Shown one piece after another: positions 46,991-55,559 of a DNA stretch of 64,000 nucleotides. The stretch is from Pseudovibrio exalbescens (GTDB lineage: Bacteria > Pseudomonadota > Alphaproteobacteria > Rhizobiales > Stappiaceae). The stretch is taken from the NCBI RefSeq assembly GCF_028737195.1, contig NZ_JAQZAJ010000003.1:592591-656590 (forward strand), read 5' to 3'. How positions within the stretch are numbered: the first letter of the stretch is position 1; each line of letters starts with the position of its first letter. The notes under the pieces were generated by a model that was not told the origin of the DNA, made no database searches, and saw only the letters and a program-made list of their open reading frames with translations. Position numbers and translations under genes: made by a program.

Positions 46991-48469
46991 ATGACAAAGC
47001 TTGTCGATCTGACTATCGCTGAGGCGCGTGAAAAACTCGCTGCCCGCGAAATCTCTGCCACGGAACTGACCGAGGCGTATCTTTCCGAAATCGAAACCGC
47101 CAATGCGGCTTTCAACGCTTACATTACGGTTACTGGTGACATCGCCCGCGAGCAGGCAAAAGCGTCTGACGCAAAGATTGCTGCAGGTGAGGCGCGCCCG
47201 CTCGAAGGCATTCCTCTGGGTATCAAGGACCTTTACGCCACCAAGGGCGTGCACACGCAGGCCTGTTCTCACATTCTGGATGGCTTCAAGCCCGAGTATG
47301 AATCCACCGTCACCCAGAACCTTTGGAACGACGGCGCTGTCATGCTTGGCAAGCTGAACATGGATGAGTTCGCAATGGGCTCCTCCAACGAAACATCGTT
47401 CTACGGCAACGTGGTCAACCCTTGGCGTCGGAAGGGCTCTGACACTGCGCTGGTTCCAGGCGGTTCTTCTGGCGGTTCTGCGTCTGCGGTTGCTGCCCAC
47501 CTGTGTGCCGCGGCGACCGCATCCGATACGGGTGGCTCCATTCGCCAGCCAGCCGCGCTCACTGGTACCGTGGGCATCAAGCCAACCTATGGCCGTTGTT
47601 CGCGCTGGGGCATGGTTGCGTTTGCGTCTTCTTTGGATCAGGCCGGTCCGATTGGCCGAACCGTGCGTGACAACGCGATCCTGCTGAAGTCCATGGCTTC
47701 TGTGGATGCAAAGGACACCACCTCTGTTGACGCGCCTGTGCCGGACTATGAAAGCTTTGTCGGCAAGTCCATCAAGGGCATGAAGATCGGCATTCCCAAG
47801 GAGTACCGTGTAGACGGTATGCCGGAAGTCATCGACCAGCTGTGGCAGCAGGGCATTGAATGGCTTAAGGACGCCGGCGCAGAAATCGTCGAAATCTCCT
47901 TGCCGCACACCAAGTACGCCCTGCCAGCCTACTATATCGTGGCACCTGCTGAGGCTTCTTCCAACCTTGCCCGCTACGACGGCGTGCGCTACGGCCTTCG
48001 CGTTCCGGGCAACGACATCGTTGAGATGTACGAAAACACCCGCGCGGTAGGTTTCGGAGATGAGGTGAAGCGCCGCGTGATGATCGGCACCTATGTGCTT
48101 TCTGCCGGTTACTACGACGCTTACTACCTCAAGGCCCAGAAGGTGCGCACGCTGATCAAGCGCGACTTTGACTTGGCTTGGGAAAACGGCGTTGACGCAA
48201 TTCTGACGCCAACCACACCAGATGCAGCGTTTGCACCGGGTGAAATCACCGATCCTGTGACCATGTACCTGAATGACATCTTCACCGTGACCGCAAACAT
48301 GGCAGGTGTTCCGGGCATCTCCATTCCAGCAGGTCTCAATAAGGATGGTCTGCCGCTCGGTCTTCAGCTGATTGGCAAGCCGTTTGATGAAGGCACCCTG
48401 TTCCAGGTGGGTGAGGTGATCGAGCAAGCTGCCGGCACCTTCAAGCCAGAAAACTGGTGGAGCAAATAA
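46991..48469 (+). CDS. gatA: Glutamyl-tRNA(Gln)/Asp-tRNA(Asn) amidotransferase subunit A
   Basis: A 492-residue amidase subunit that releases ammonia from glutamine for tRNA-dependent amidation. The Ser-cisSer-Lys triad is visible: Lys in [10 protein letters not shown], the cis-Ser in [14 protein letters not shown] and the nucleophile Ser in [11 protein letters not shown]. gatC lies directly upstream. gatB does not follow: a terminator at 48495 and a 5-kb block intervene. Confidence 0.97.
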   Translation: MTKLVDLTIAEAREKLAAREISATELTEAYLSEIETANAAFNAYITVTGDIAREQAKASDAKIAAGEARPLEGIPLGIKDLYATKGVHTQACSHILDGFKPEYESTVTQNLWNDGAVMLGKLNMDEFAMGSSNETSFYGNVVNPWRRKGSDTALVPGGSSGGSASAVAAHLCAAATASDTGGSIRQPAALTGTVGIKPTYGRCSRWGMVAFASSLDQAGPIGRTVRDNAILLKSMASVDAKDTTSVDAPVPDYESFVGKSIKGMKIGIPKEYRVDGMPEVIDQLWQQGIEWLKDAGAEIVEISLPHTKYALPAYYIVAPAEASSNLARYDGVRYGLRVPGNDIVEMYENTRAVGFGDEVKRRVMIGTYVLSAGYYDAYYLKAQKVRTLIKRDFDLAWENGVDAILTPTTPDAAFAPGEITDPVTMYLNDIFTVTANMAGVPGISIPAGLNKDGLPLGLQLIGKPFDEGTLFQVGEVIEQAAGTFKPENWWSK

Positions 48470-48494
48470 GCTGCTAACCTGATGTGAATGACTA

Positions 48495-48528
48495 AGGCCT
48501 CGGAGAGATCCGGGGCCTATTTGTTTTA
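48495..48528 (+). terminator. Terminator after gatA
   Basis: AGGCCTCGGA (48495-48504) pairs with TCCGGGGCCT (48509-48518; one T:G pair) around a GAGA tetraloop and is followed by ATTTGTTTT. It ends the gatCA transcript before the repeat array. Confidence 0.85.
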
Positions 48529-48611
48529 GGCGCAAGCGCATCCCATACCCCCACCGGTACCTCGCATCAGTGCCCATGAGAGACCCTCCGTACTCACCAC
48601 ACACCCCCACT

Positions 48612-48753
48612 GTCATCCCGCACTTGATGCGGGATCCAGCCGGACCTGTTGGCCAGCACACGGCGCTTGGTGTTCCGTGTTCGCATGCGCTCACGCTTTT
48701 TGTGCTGGATCCCGGATCAGCGGCTCGCTAGCGCTCCCCTTGTCCGGGATGAC
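48612..48753. repeat. Palindromic repeat element, copy 1
   Basis: It opens with a hairpin-forming CCCGCACTTGATGCGGG and ends in TCCGGGATGAC, the inverted counterpart of its start (GTCATCCCG). The inner words GGATCCAG and CTGGATCC also pair. Confidence 0.88.
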
Positions 48754-48860
48754 GCGAGGGTGGAACGGACTACCGGCACCCCGCATCAGCGCCCATGAGA
48801 CCACGCGTCGCTGAAACCCCGTGCCCATGAGATCCACCGTACTCACCACACACCCCAACC

Positions 48861-49002
48861 GTCATCCCGCACTTGATGCGGGATCCAGTCGGGATTGTTG
48901 GTCAGTACGCGGCGCTTGGGGTGCTGTGTTCGCATAGGTTCACGCCCCTTGCGCTGGATCCCGGATCAGCGGCTCGCTACCGCTCCCCTTGTCCGGGATG
49001 AC
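48861..49002. repeat. Palindromic repeat element, copy 2
   Basis: Same length and layout as copy 1, with a few substitutions; 249 bases downstream of it. Confidence 0.88.
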
Positions 49003-49143
49003 GCCGGAGGAGGGGGAGGGCGGACTGCCAACTCTTCGCGAGCGCCTATGAGACCACACGTCGCTGAAACTCTGTGCCCATGAGGCCCACCGCACTCTCT
49101 ACCCACCCCGACCGTCATCCCGTACTCTCTACCCACCCCGTCC

Positions 49144-49285
49144 GTCATCCCGCACTTGATGCGGGATCCAGTCGGGCCTGTTGGTCAGCACACGGCGCTT
49201 GGGGTGCTGTGTTCGCCATTGCTCACGCTCCTTGCGCTGGCTCCCGGATCTGCGTCTCGCTATCGCTCCCCTTGTCCGGGATGAC
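49144..49285. repeat. Palindromic repeat element, copy 3
   Basis: Same layout; the inner right arm reads CTGGCTCCCGGATC rather than CTGGATCCCGGATC. It is preceded by a truncated start (GTCATCCCG at about 49114). Confidence 0.87.
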
Positions 49286-49392
49286 GCGAGGAGGGGACGG
49301 ACTACCGGTACCCCGCATCAGCGCCCATGAGACCACGCGTCGCTGAAACTCCGTGCCCAAAAGACCCACCGCACTCTCTACCCACCCCGACC

Positions 49393-49523
49393 GTCATCCC
49401 GCACTTGGTGCGGGATCCAGCAGGACCTGTTGATCAGCACACAGCGCTTGGGGTTCCGTGTTCGCAAGGGTTCACGCTTTTTGTGCTGGATCCCGGATCA
49501 GCTCTTTTCTTGTCCGGGAGAAC
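49393..49523. repeat. Palindromic repeat element, copy 4 (degenerate end)
   Basis: The left hairpin is CCGCACTTGGTGCGG and the right end is eroded: about 11 bases are missing and the terminal ATGAC reads AGAAC. It is the last copy before the hydrolase gene. Confidence 0.82.
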
Positions 49524-49642
49524 CTCAGACCTCAAAAAACCTGCATCAATCGGCTCATAAATGCCAGCAGGGTGGTTGCTCAGCTCCTCTTATACTCTAA
49601 GTTGATCGTCATGTGGCGCGCTTGATGATTAGGGAGGGGTAA

Positions 49643-50965
49643 ATGACCTCATTCAAGAAGGTTCTGGGGCTGGCAGTGGTTCTGGGAGTGATGCCGGTGA
49701 GCGTGTTTGCGGAAAACAGAATTGATAGTCAGCGGCCTGATGCGCCTGAACTTGCAGCTTATGGCCCTTACCCGCTGGGCGTGCGCACTCTGGACCTGAT
49801 GCACAAGGATCAGATCAATGTGCTGGCGCTGGATCCGGCAGGTGCCGAACCTGACGTGTTGCCGCGTTATGACCGTAACCTCACGGTCGAGGTCTGGTAT
49901 CCGGCGGCAGAGGGCAGCTCCGGGTCCACAACCCTGACTGCTTACCTGCGTGATGGCAAAACCGAGGTGGCGCTTGAAGGGCGTGCGCGCCGGGACGCTG
50001 CGCCGGCGCGTGGCAGCTATCCGCTGGTCCTTGTCAGTCATGGCTATCCCGGCAATCGGTTCCTGCTGTCGCCACTTGCGGAAAACCTTGCCTCCAAAGG
50101 TTATGTGGTGGCCTCCATCGACCACAAGGACAGCACCTACAGGGACAAGGCAGCGTTCGGGTCCACACTGGTGAACCGGTCGCTGGATCAGGTCTTTGTG
50201 CTCAATGAGATTGATCGTCTGTCGACCGAAAAGGGTTCGTTCCTGAATGGTTTGGTGGACACAAGCCGCACCGGGCTTATTGGCTACTCCATGGGCGGTT
50301 ACGGCGCGGTGATAACGGCGGGCGGCGGGGTCACACAAGCAGCCGTCGATCTGTCTTGGGGCGCGCCATTTGGCACGCTGGGCATCCACCGGGCTGGTAG
50401 CGAGAGCCACAAGGCGCTCATTGATACGCGCATCAAGACGGCCATTGCGTTCGCGCCGTGGGGCCGCACCTACGACTTCTGGGAGGTGGATGGTCTCAAG
50501 GGCATCCAGATCCCCATGTTGTTTGTGGCCGGTTCCGAGGACGATGTCTCAGGATATGAGGGCGGCATCCGCACCATCTGGGAAGAGGCGGGGGCGGTCG
50601 ATCGTGCCCTTTTGACCTTCGAACATGCCAACCACAATGCAGGTGCGCCCATGCCCGCGCCCAGAGAAGCCTACCGCTTCGATGAGGAGCTGGGGTTTAA
50701 CGTGAGCGAACACTATACGGATGCGGTCTGGGATAATGTGCGCATGAACAACATCTCACAGCACTTTGCCAGTGCGTGGATGGATCTCTACCTTAAGGAA
50801 GATGCCGACAAGGCCAGCTATCTGGAGCTTGTTCCGATCTCCAATGATGGTGTTTGGGAGCAGTCAGAAGATGGCAGCTACGGCGAGGGGCATTCCTATT
50901 GGAAAGGGTTTCCGAACCGCACTGCCAAGGGCCTTCGCTTTGAATGGTTGAAGGCCGGGGAGTGA
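49643..50965 (+). CDS. Exported alpha/beta hydrolase (PAF-acetylhydrolase/dienelactone-hydrolase-like)
   Basis: A 440-residue exported protein with a signal peptide ending near VFAEN and an alpha/beta-hydrolase fold. The oxyanion region is VLVSHGYPGNRF, the nucleophile Ser is in IGYSMGGYGA, and the HANHNAG segment offers the His; SEDDVSGYEG contains acid candidates. The family splits esters of small or acetylated substrates; the substrate here is unknown. An excellent AGGGAGGGG precedes the ATG. It follows the repeat array directly and has its own strong terminator, so it is an independent unit. Confidence 0.85.
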   Translation: MTSFKKVLGLAVVLGVMPVSVFAENRIDSQRPDAPELAAYGPYPLGVRTLDLMHKDQINVLALDPAGAEPDVLPRYDRNLTVEVWYPAAEGSSGSTTLTAYLRDGKTEVALEGRARRDAAPARGSYPLVLVSHGYPGNRFLLSPLAENLASKGYVVASIDHKDSTYRDKAAFGSTLVNRSLDQVFVLNEIDRLSTEKGSFLNGLVDTSRTGLIGYSMGGYGAVITAGGGVTQAAVDLSWGAPFGTLGIHRAGSESHKALIDTRIKTAIAFAPWGRTYDFWEVDGLKGIQIPMLFVAGSEDDVSGYEGGIRTIWEEAGAVDRALLTFEHANHNAGAPMPAPREAYRFDEELGFNVSEHYTDAVWDNVRMNNISQHFASAWMDLYLKEDADKASYLELVPISNDGVWEQSEDGSYGEGHSYWKGFPNRTAKGLRFEWLKAGE

Positions 50966-50982
50966 GCCAAGGCCAGTTAAAC

Positions 50983-51015
50983 AAAAAGCGCGGCAAAAAC
51001 CTGCCGCGCTTTTTG
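50983..51015. terminator. Bidirectional terminator between hydrolase and chemoreceptor genes
   Basis: A 13-bp perfect stem, AAAAAGCGCGGCA (50983-50995) and TGCCGCGCTTTTT (51002-51014), with A- and T-runs on either side, placed between two convergent genes. Confidence 0.92.
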
Positions 51016-51030
51016 ATACCATTTCTCCCG

Positions 51031-52422
51031 TTAGCTCCTGATCAGCTCATCGATACAGGCAAGCACTCTCTCAGAAGCCTCGCTCATGCGGGTATAAGCC
51101 TCAAGCGCGCCATTGCGGTCGCCGCCATGAAACAGGTCAGCGCAGCGTTTACCCTGATCATGCACCTCTTCGTGGGCTGGAAGCAGGTTCTGGAAGGCAG
51201 GCATCGCAATCAGGGCAGGGCTGGTGATGTTGTCATACCATTTTCCCAAGCCACATTCGTGGTAGTTGCTCATTTGCGCTGAGGTCTTCTGGCTCAGGCC
51301 CGCCATGATCTCGGCAAGGTGCTTCTTCCATAGGATATGGTCCGCCTTGGCCTTGAGGAGCACGAAGCCGGGAATACTGCGTTGCTTAAGTTCGTCGAAT
51401 TGCTGGGCAACGATCTTCTCTGATCCTGAAACACTGCGGATCACATTCTCGATGGCCGTGCTGGCCTTTGCCGAGTGATGGGCTACTTCCACAACGCCCT
51501 TGGCGATTTCATGATTGGCCTGACTTTGCTGTTCTAGCAGTTCAGCGTTTTGCCGGGCCTGCGTGTCAATCTCTCCGGCGCTGGTGCGCACTTGGGTAAT
51601 GTGTTGCGCGGCCTCTTCAGAGCGTTGCAGGCTTCCTTCCACCAGACCGCCCACACTTTCCACGGTAGAGTTGACTTCGTTGAGGTTTTGCAAAAGGTCG
51701 TCGATAAGCGCCCTGATGTCATCGGTCGCCTTTTGGGTCTGGCCGGAAAGGTTTTTCACTTCAGATGCCACCACTGAGAAGCCTTTGCCCGCTTCACCGG
51801 CCCGCGCCGCTTCAATGGTGGCATTGAGAGCCAGAAGATTGGTCTGCTTGGAAAGGCCGTCGATGGTGTTCACAAAGCTTGAGATCTTGTCGGCCGCTTC
51901 AGCCAGCCGCTCGCCGGCTTCCTGCATGCGCTCGAAAGAAACACCAATTTCCCGATTTGATTCCAGCGTCGCATGGGTCACCGTTTCGCAGTCCCGCAGC
52001 GCGTTGTTGGCGTCAGAAATGGTGTCAGCGGTTGCCTTGGCGTTTTCGGCGATCAGGTTGATGGAGCTTTCCATCTCCTCAACACCGGTAGACATGGTCT
52101 GCGCCCAGCCGTCGGTCGCCCGCACATGCGTACTGAGTTCTGCGGTGTAGGCCATGGCTTCACTGGCGTTGATGGAGTAATCAACGGTGCGCTCCAGCGT
52201 CTGCGTATCCCAATGGTCAATCTTGCGCTGTATGTCTGCCGCCAGCTCAACGATATCCTCAGGGATGGTGAGCCCTTCTTCCAATGGCCTGGAATCGCGC
52301 AGCGAGGCCAGAAGAGCGCGGATTTCATTGAGTGTTTTGGCATCAGTCGAACCGTTTGCAGACTTCGGCTCATCAATGGTTTGCGTGTTGCCAAGGCCAA
52401 AAAGGGACCGCTGTCCAGACAT
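51031..52422 (-). CDS. Soluble methyl-accepting chemotaxis protein with CZB domain
   Basis: A 463-residue cytoplasmic chemoreceptor with no membrane helix. The N-terminal half is a coiled-coil sensor, the conserved signalling tip lies at about 195-240 ([39 protein letters not shown]), and the C-terminus has a chemoreceptor zinc-binding domain with His in [19 protein letters not shown] and [15 protein letters not shown] receptors sense zinc or oxidants such as hypochlorous acid through the zinc thiolate Cys. No flagellar or che genes are nearby. It is an independent gene in the accessory block between gatA and gatB. Confidence 0.9.
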   Translation of the reverse strand: MSGQRSLFGLGNTQTIDEPKSANGSTDAKTLNEIRALLASLRDSRPLEEGLTIPEDIVELAADIQRKIDHWDTQTLERTVDYSINASEAMAYTAELSTHVRATDGWAQTMSTGVEEMESSINLIAENAKATADTISDANNALRDCETVTHATLESNREIGVSFERMQEAGERLAEAADKISSFVNTIDGLSKQTNLLALNATIEAARAGEAGKGFSVVASEVKNLSGQTQKATDDIRALIDDLLQNLNEVNSTVESVGGLVEGSLQRSEEAAQHITQVRTSAGEIDTQARQNAELLEQQSQANHEIAKGVVEVAHHSAKASTAIENVIRSVSGSEKIVAQQFDELKQRSIPGFVLLKAKADHILWKKHLAEIMAGLSQKTSAQMSNYHECGLGKWYDNITSPALIAMPAFQNLLPAHEEVHDQGKRCADLFHGGDRNGALEAYTRMSEASERVLACIDELIRS

Positions 52423-52741
52423 TACAACCTCCTCCCGGATAAACTATTTACAGTTGCATATCACTAGCAGTTCACCGGGGTAGGGTTGAGGGTGGTTTTA
52501 CGTACCTAGATATCTTTTACTGCGAAAAATTAATATAGAGGGCAGATTATATTTCTTTAAAACAATTCTATATTTCAGGTAATTTGAAAATTAGTTATTT
52601 CTAACGTAAATCAGCGACCGTCTTGCATGGAAGGTGGCTAGAGGTTCAAGTTTCGTGAAATTTTATTCTTTAAGTAACCGGTGCTTTCTGCGGCGTTGGT
52701 TGAGGTTGCCCCCGGTCAGTCGTGACCAGGGGCACCATCAC
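52423..52741. other. AT-rich region between chemoreceptor and YjhX-like genes
   Basis: About 320 bases, very AT-rich from 52500 to 52620, where the chemoreceptor promoter (minus strand) should lie. I see no gene. Confidence 0.4.
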
Positions 52742-52999
52742 TCATCGGTTGTCCAGTTCGGCCCGTACGCGTGTCAGGCCCAGCCGGGTTGCGCGGTAGG
52801 GCTTGCCGCCCTGACTTTTGATGAGGCGTTTCGCTTTGAGTTTGCGGAACAGGAGAAGGTTCATGCCGCTCATGAACCATCCATCTCGTGTTACGCAGTT
52901 CACCTCGATGATTTTACCGCGCTCGTCTTTTTCAAGGCAGATATGACCGCCCTGCGCCAGCACATGCATGATGCGCTGTTCAGCTTTTGAAATGTCCAT
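52742..52999 (-). CDS. YjhX/TopAI-like toxin family protein (UPF0386)
   Basis: An 85-residue protein closely matching the YjhX family: ISKAEQRIMHVLAQGGHI, CVTRDGWFMSGMNL, FRKLKAKRLIKSQGGKPYRATRLGL and the terminal AELDNR. E. coli YjhX (TopAI) inhibits topoisomerase I and is neutralised by YjhQ, a GNAT-type antitoxin. No such partner is adjacent here, so it is an orphan or has an unlinked antitoxin. topA itself lies 19 kb away. No good ribosome site is visible. Confidence 0.85.
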   Translation of the reverse strand: MDISKAEQRIMHVLAQGGHICLEKDERGKIIEVNCVTRDGWFMSGMNLLLFRKLKAKRLIKSQGGKPYRATRLGLTRVRAELDNR

Positions 53000-53326
53000 T
53001 GAATTCTTGAAGTTTTATGTGGGCACGTTTGCTCGTTCCCATCCACAAAAGAGCGGTACGGGTGAGCGGTTATATTCGTGCGGGCCCTGTCTGGTCTCTT
53101 CAGTAAGCCGACAGGGCTTTACCGGGCCTCAAAGCTGTAAGACATAAAAACTCCAACGATTTGGTGGTTCTGTCTTTAAAAGGCTCCCCAACACTGCGCT
53201 AGCACATTTGGGCAACACCATGCCGAAAACGTAAAAAACACCGGTCTGGTCGAAAAACACTTGAGAGTGCTTATCTAACCGCCTAGTGAAAACACCTAGG
53301 TGTTGAGCGCAGGTGAGGCGGGGATC
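53000..53326. other. Gap with a perfect palindrome before a small membrane gene
   Basis: About 330 bases with no gene. AACACCTAGGTGTT at 53291-53304 is a perfect 14-bp palindrome 22 bases before the next start codon. Open frames on the minus strand across this region are spurious. Confidence 0.4.
53291..53304. promoter_or_regulatory. Perfect 14-bp palindrome AACACCTAGGTGTT
   Basis: Exact inverted repeat centred on CTAG, located just upstream of a small membrane-protein gene; a possible dimeric repressor site. The regulator is unknown. Confidence 0.4.
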
Positions 53327-53620
53327 ATGACAGACAGCTGGACAGTATTGATTGGCTTTGCGGGATTGTTGAACCCGCTTGCGCTTGTGATTGGCGCCCT
53401 CATGGGGCGGGGCTGTGATCAAGCTGGTAAATATCTGATCGCTGGGTTTGCTGCGGCAGCGGTCAGTTTGTTTTTGGAGGCATTGCTGCGCCTTGTTGGC
53501 ATGCCGTTTCTCCCAGCACATGAGAGCGGCGCGCTGGCTCTGTTTCCGTTCCGCATGATTGGCGGTGCGCTGGCTGCATTCATCGTTCGCACGATCTACG
53601 TGCGCTGGGCGCGCAGCTAG
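53327..53620 (+). CDS. Small membrane protein of unknown function (97 aa)
   Basis: A 97-residue protein with three hydrophobic segments: about 5-25 (VLIGFAGLLNPLALVIGAL), 35-57 (YLIAGFAAAAVSLFLEALL) and 73-90 (FPFRMIGGALAAFIV), with basic residues at the C-terminus (RWARS). GGCGGGG precedes the ATG at 53327. I recognise no family. It lies 200 bases before gatB and could be co-transcribed, since no terminator separates them. Confidence 0.6.
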   Translation: MTDSWTVLIGFAGLLNPLALVIGALMGRGCDQAGKYLIAGFAAAAVSLFLEALLRLVGMPFLPAHESGALALFPFRMIGGALAAFIVRTIYVRWARS

Positions 53621-53838
53621 CAGCTTTCCCGTAATCGCTTTGTCGGTCCAGACAGCGCGGGGCCAGTTTTTAGGCGATAAACCTGCCTTGTTCAAAAAAA
53701 CAGCAGGCTTTGTTCTTGCCTCTTTGAAAAGAACGGACTACCCAAGCCAATTGAGTTTACATGCGGCTGCCTTCTCCCGTTTACGCTACGGGGCCCTCCG
53801 GAAGGCCGCTTCAACGCAAAAGACAGGAAAATGATCGC

Positions 53839-55323
53839 ATGACGATTGTCGATACACGGACGCCGGACCCGAAGAAGTTTATCAAGGGCGCAACGGGCGA
53901 CTGGGAAATCGTGATCGGTATGGAGGTCCACGCGCAGGTGACCTCTGAGGCCAAGCTTTTCTCGGGCGCTTCCACCAGCTTTGGCAATGATCCTAATGCG
54001 AATGTGAGCCTCGTTGACGCGGCCATGCCAGGCATGCTGCCGGTGATCAACGAGGAGTGTGTGCGTCAGGCGATCCGCACTGGCCTGGGCCTCAAGGCCG
54101 AAATCAACTTGAAGTCTGTTTTTGACCGCAAGAACTACTTCTATCCAGATCTGCCGCAGGGCTACCAGATCTCTCAGTTCAAGCAGCCAATCGTGGGCGA
54201 GGGCATCATCTACCTCGACATGAAGGACGGCGAGAAAGTGGAAGTGGGCGTTGAGCGTCTGCACCTTGAGCAGGACGCGGGCAAGTCCTTGCACGACCAG
54301 CACCCAACCATGTCCTTTGTGGACCTGAACCGCTCTGGTGTTGCGCTGATGGAAATCGTGTCTAAGCCAGACATCCGCTCTGCGGATGAGGCGAAGGCCT
54401 ACCTGACCAAGCTGCGCACCATTCTTCGCTATCTCGGCACTTGTGATGGCAACATGGACCAGGGCTCCATGCGTGCGGACGTAAACGTTTCCGTACGCCG
54501 TCCGGGTGGTGAGTTCGGCACACGCTGCGAAATCAAGAACGTCAACTCCATCCGTTTCGTGGGTCAGGCGATCGAGTATGAAGCACGCCGTCAGATCGGC
54601 ATTCTGGAAGATGGCGGTCAGATCGATCAGGAAACCCGTCTGTTCGATGCGGTGAAGGGCGAAACCCGTTCCATGCGTTCCAAGGAAGAGGCGCACGATT
54701 ACCGCTACTTCCCGGACCCGGATCTGCTGCCGCTGGAATTCACGCAGGCCTATGTTGATGATCTTGCTCAGCATCTGGTCGAACTGCCAGACGACAAGAA
54801 GGCTCGTTTCATCGCCGAATACGGTCTGACATCGTACGATGCCGACATTCTCATTGCTGAGAAATCTTCCGCTGACTTCTTCGAAGAAGTTGCCAAGGGG
54901 CGTGACGCCAAGTTGGCTGCCAACTGGGTGATCAACGAGTTGTTCGGCCGCCTTAACAAGGAAGGTCTTGAGCTTGAGACCTCTCCGGTTTCTGCTGCAC
55001 AGCTTGGAGGCATTGTTGATCTCATCAAGGGCGGTACCATCTCTGGCAAGATCGCAAAGGACCTCTTCGAGATCGTATGGAGCGAGGGCGGCGACCCAGC
55101 TGTGATCGTTGAAGAGCGCGGCATGAAGCAGGTGACCGACCTTGGCGCAATCGAGACGATTGTGGATGAGATTCTTGCAGCAAATCAGGACAAGGCTGAG
55201 CAGGCTAAGGAAAAGCCGGGGATGCTCGGCTGGTTTGTGGGCCAAGTGATGAAGGCCTCTAAGGGCAAAGCTAACCCACAAGCTGTGTCTGATATGTTGA
55301 AAGCCAAAATTGGCCTAGATTGA
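53839..55323 (+). CDS. gatB: Glutamyl-tRNA(Gln)/Asp-tRNA(Asn) amidotransferase subunit B
   Basis: A 494-residue subunit that binds the mischarged tRNA and activates it with ATP. The N-terminal kinase-like domain has [62 protein letters not shown] and [10 protein letters not shown]; the C-terminal tail domain is the YqeY-like helical module. The ATG at 53839 has AGGAAA about 11 bases upstream. It is 5.4 kb from gatA, and a terminator lies between, so it forms a separate unit. Confidence 0.97.
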   Translation: MTIVDTRTPDPKKFIKGATGDWEIVIGMEVHAQVTSEAKLFSGASTSFGNDPNANVSLVDAAMPGMLPVINEECVRQAIRTGLGLKAEINLKSVFDRKNYFYPDLPQGYQISQFKQPIVGEGIIYLDMKDGEKVEVGVERLHLEQDAGKSLHDQHPTMSFVDLNRSGVALMEIVSKPDIRSADEAKAYLTKLRTILRYLGTCDGNMDQGSMRADVNVSVRRPGGEFGTRCEIKNVNSIRFVGQAIEYEARRQIGILEDGGQIDQETRLFDAVKGETRSMRSKEEAHDYRYFPDPDLLPLEFTQAYVDDLAQHLVELPDDKKARFIAEYGLTSYDADILIAEKSSADFFEEVAKGRDAKLAANWVINELFGRLNKEGLELETSPVSAAQLGGIVDLIKGGTISGKIAKDLFEIVWSEGGDPAVIVEERGMKQVTDLGAIETIVDEILAANQDKAEQAKEKPGMLGWFVGQVMKASKGKANPQAVSDMLKAKIGLD

Positions 55324-55354
55324 GCCCCAATATATTCTCAGTTCATGTATAGAG

Positions 55355-55388
55355 CTGCTCCCTAGGTCGGGAGCAGTTCTTTTTTTTG
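55355..55388 (+). terminator. Terminator after gatB
   Basis: CTGCTCCC (55355-55362) pairs with GGGAGCAG (55369-55376), followed by TTCTTTTTTTT. Confidence 0.92.
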
Positions 55389-55559
55389 GTCTTCCCGGCG
55401 TCTTGCGTATCGGTTGCAGTTCTCGCGCGTTCAAGCAGAAGTGAGCACAAGTCACTACTGAGGGCATTGTCCGCAGGTCTGTTTGCTGCAACGACTATAC
55501 ATCAAGAGTATTATCCAGTTTTTCGGGTGAAGATAAGGCAAAAGGGCAATTTGCTGCAA

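Larger units (their letters stand above)
48540..49523. repeat. Tandem array of about 249-bp units carrying palindromic (REP/BIME-like) elements
   Basis: Four palindromic elements start at 48612, 48861, 49144 and 49393, giving spacings of 249, 283 and 249 bases; the longer one results from a roughly 34-base partial duplication near 49114-49143. Each unit has an element of about 142 bp, opening with GTCATCCCGCACTTG and closing with CCGGGATGAC, plus a linker of about 107 bp with the words CGCATCAGCGCCCATGAG and CGTCGCTGAAAC. Open frames here are by-products of the repeats. No transposase gene is present. Confidence 0.9.

Noticed and set aside
46967..48694. A 575-codon frame antisense to gatA and running into the repeats
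   Set aside because: GatA on the plus strand has all motifs; the antisense translation shows none.
49643..50965. Possible horizontally acquired transposon cargo after the repeat array
   Set aside because: No transposase, integrase, target-site duplication or tRNA was seen; the repeats are palindromic elements, not an IS.
53692..55281. A 529-codon frame antisense to gatB
   Set aside because: It mirrors a conserved gene and lacks recognisable domains.
55386..55559. A 58-residue upstream extension of OpgG
   Set aside because: It would bury the twin-arginine signal that begins at 55560 and starts at the gatB terminator.
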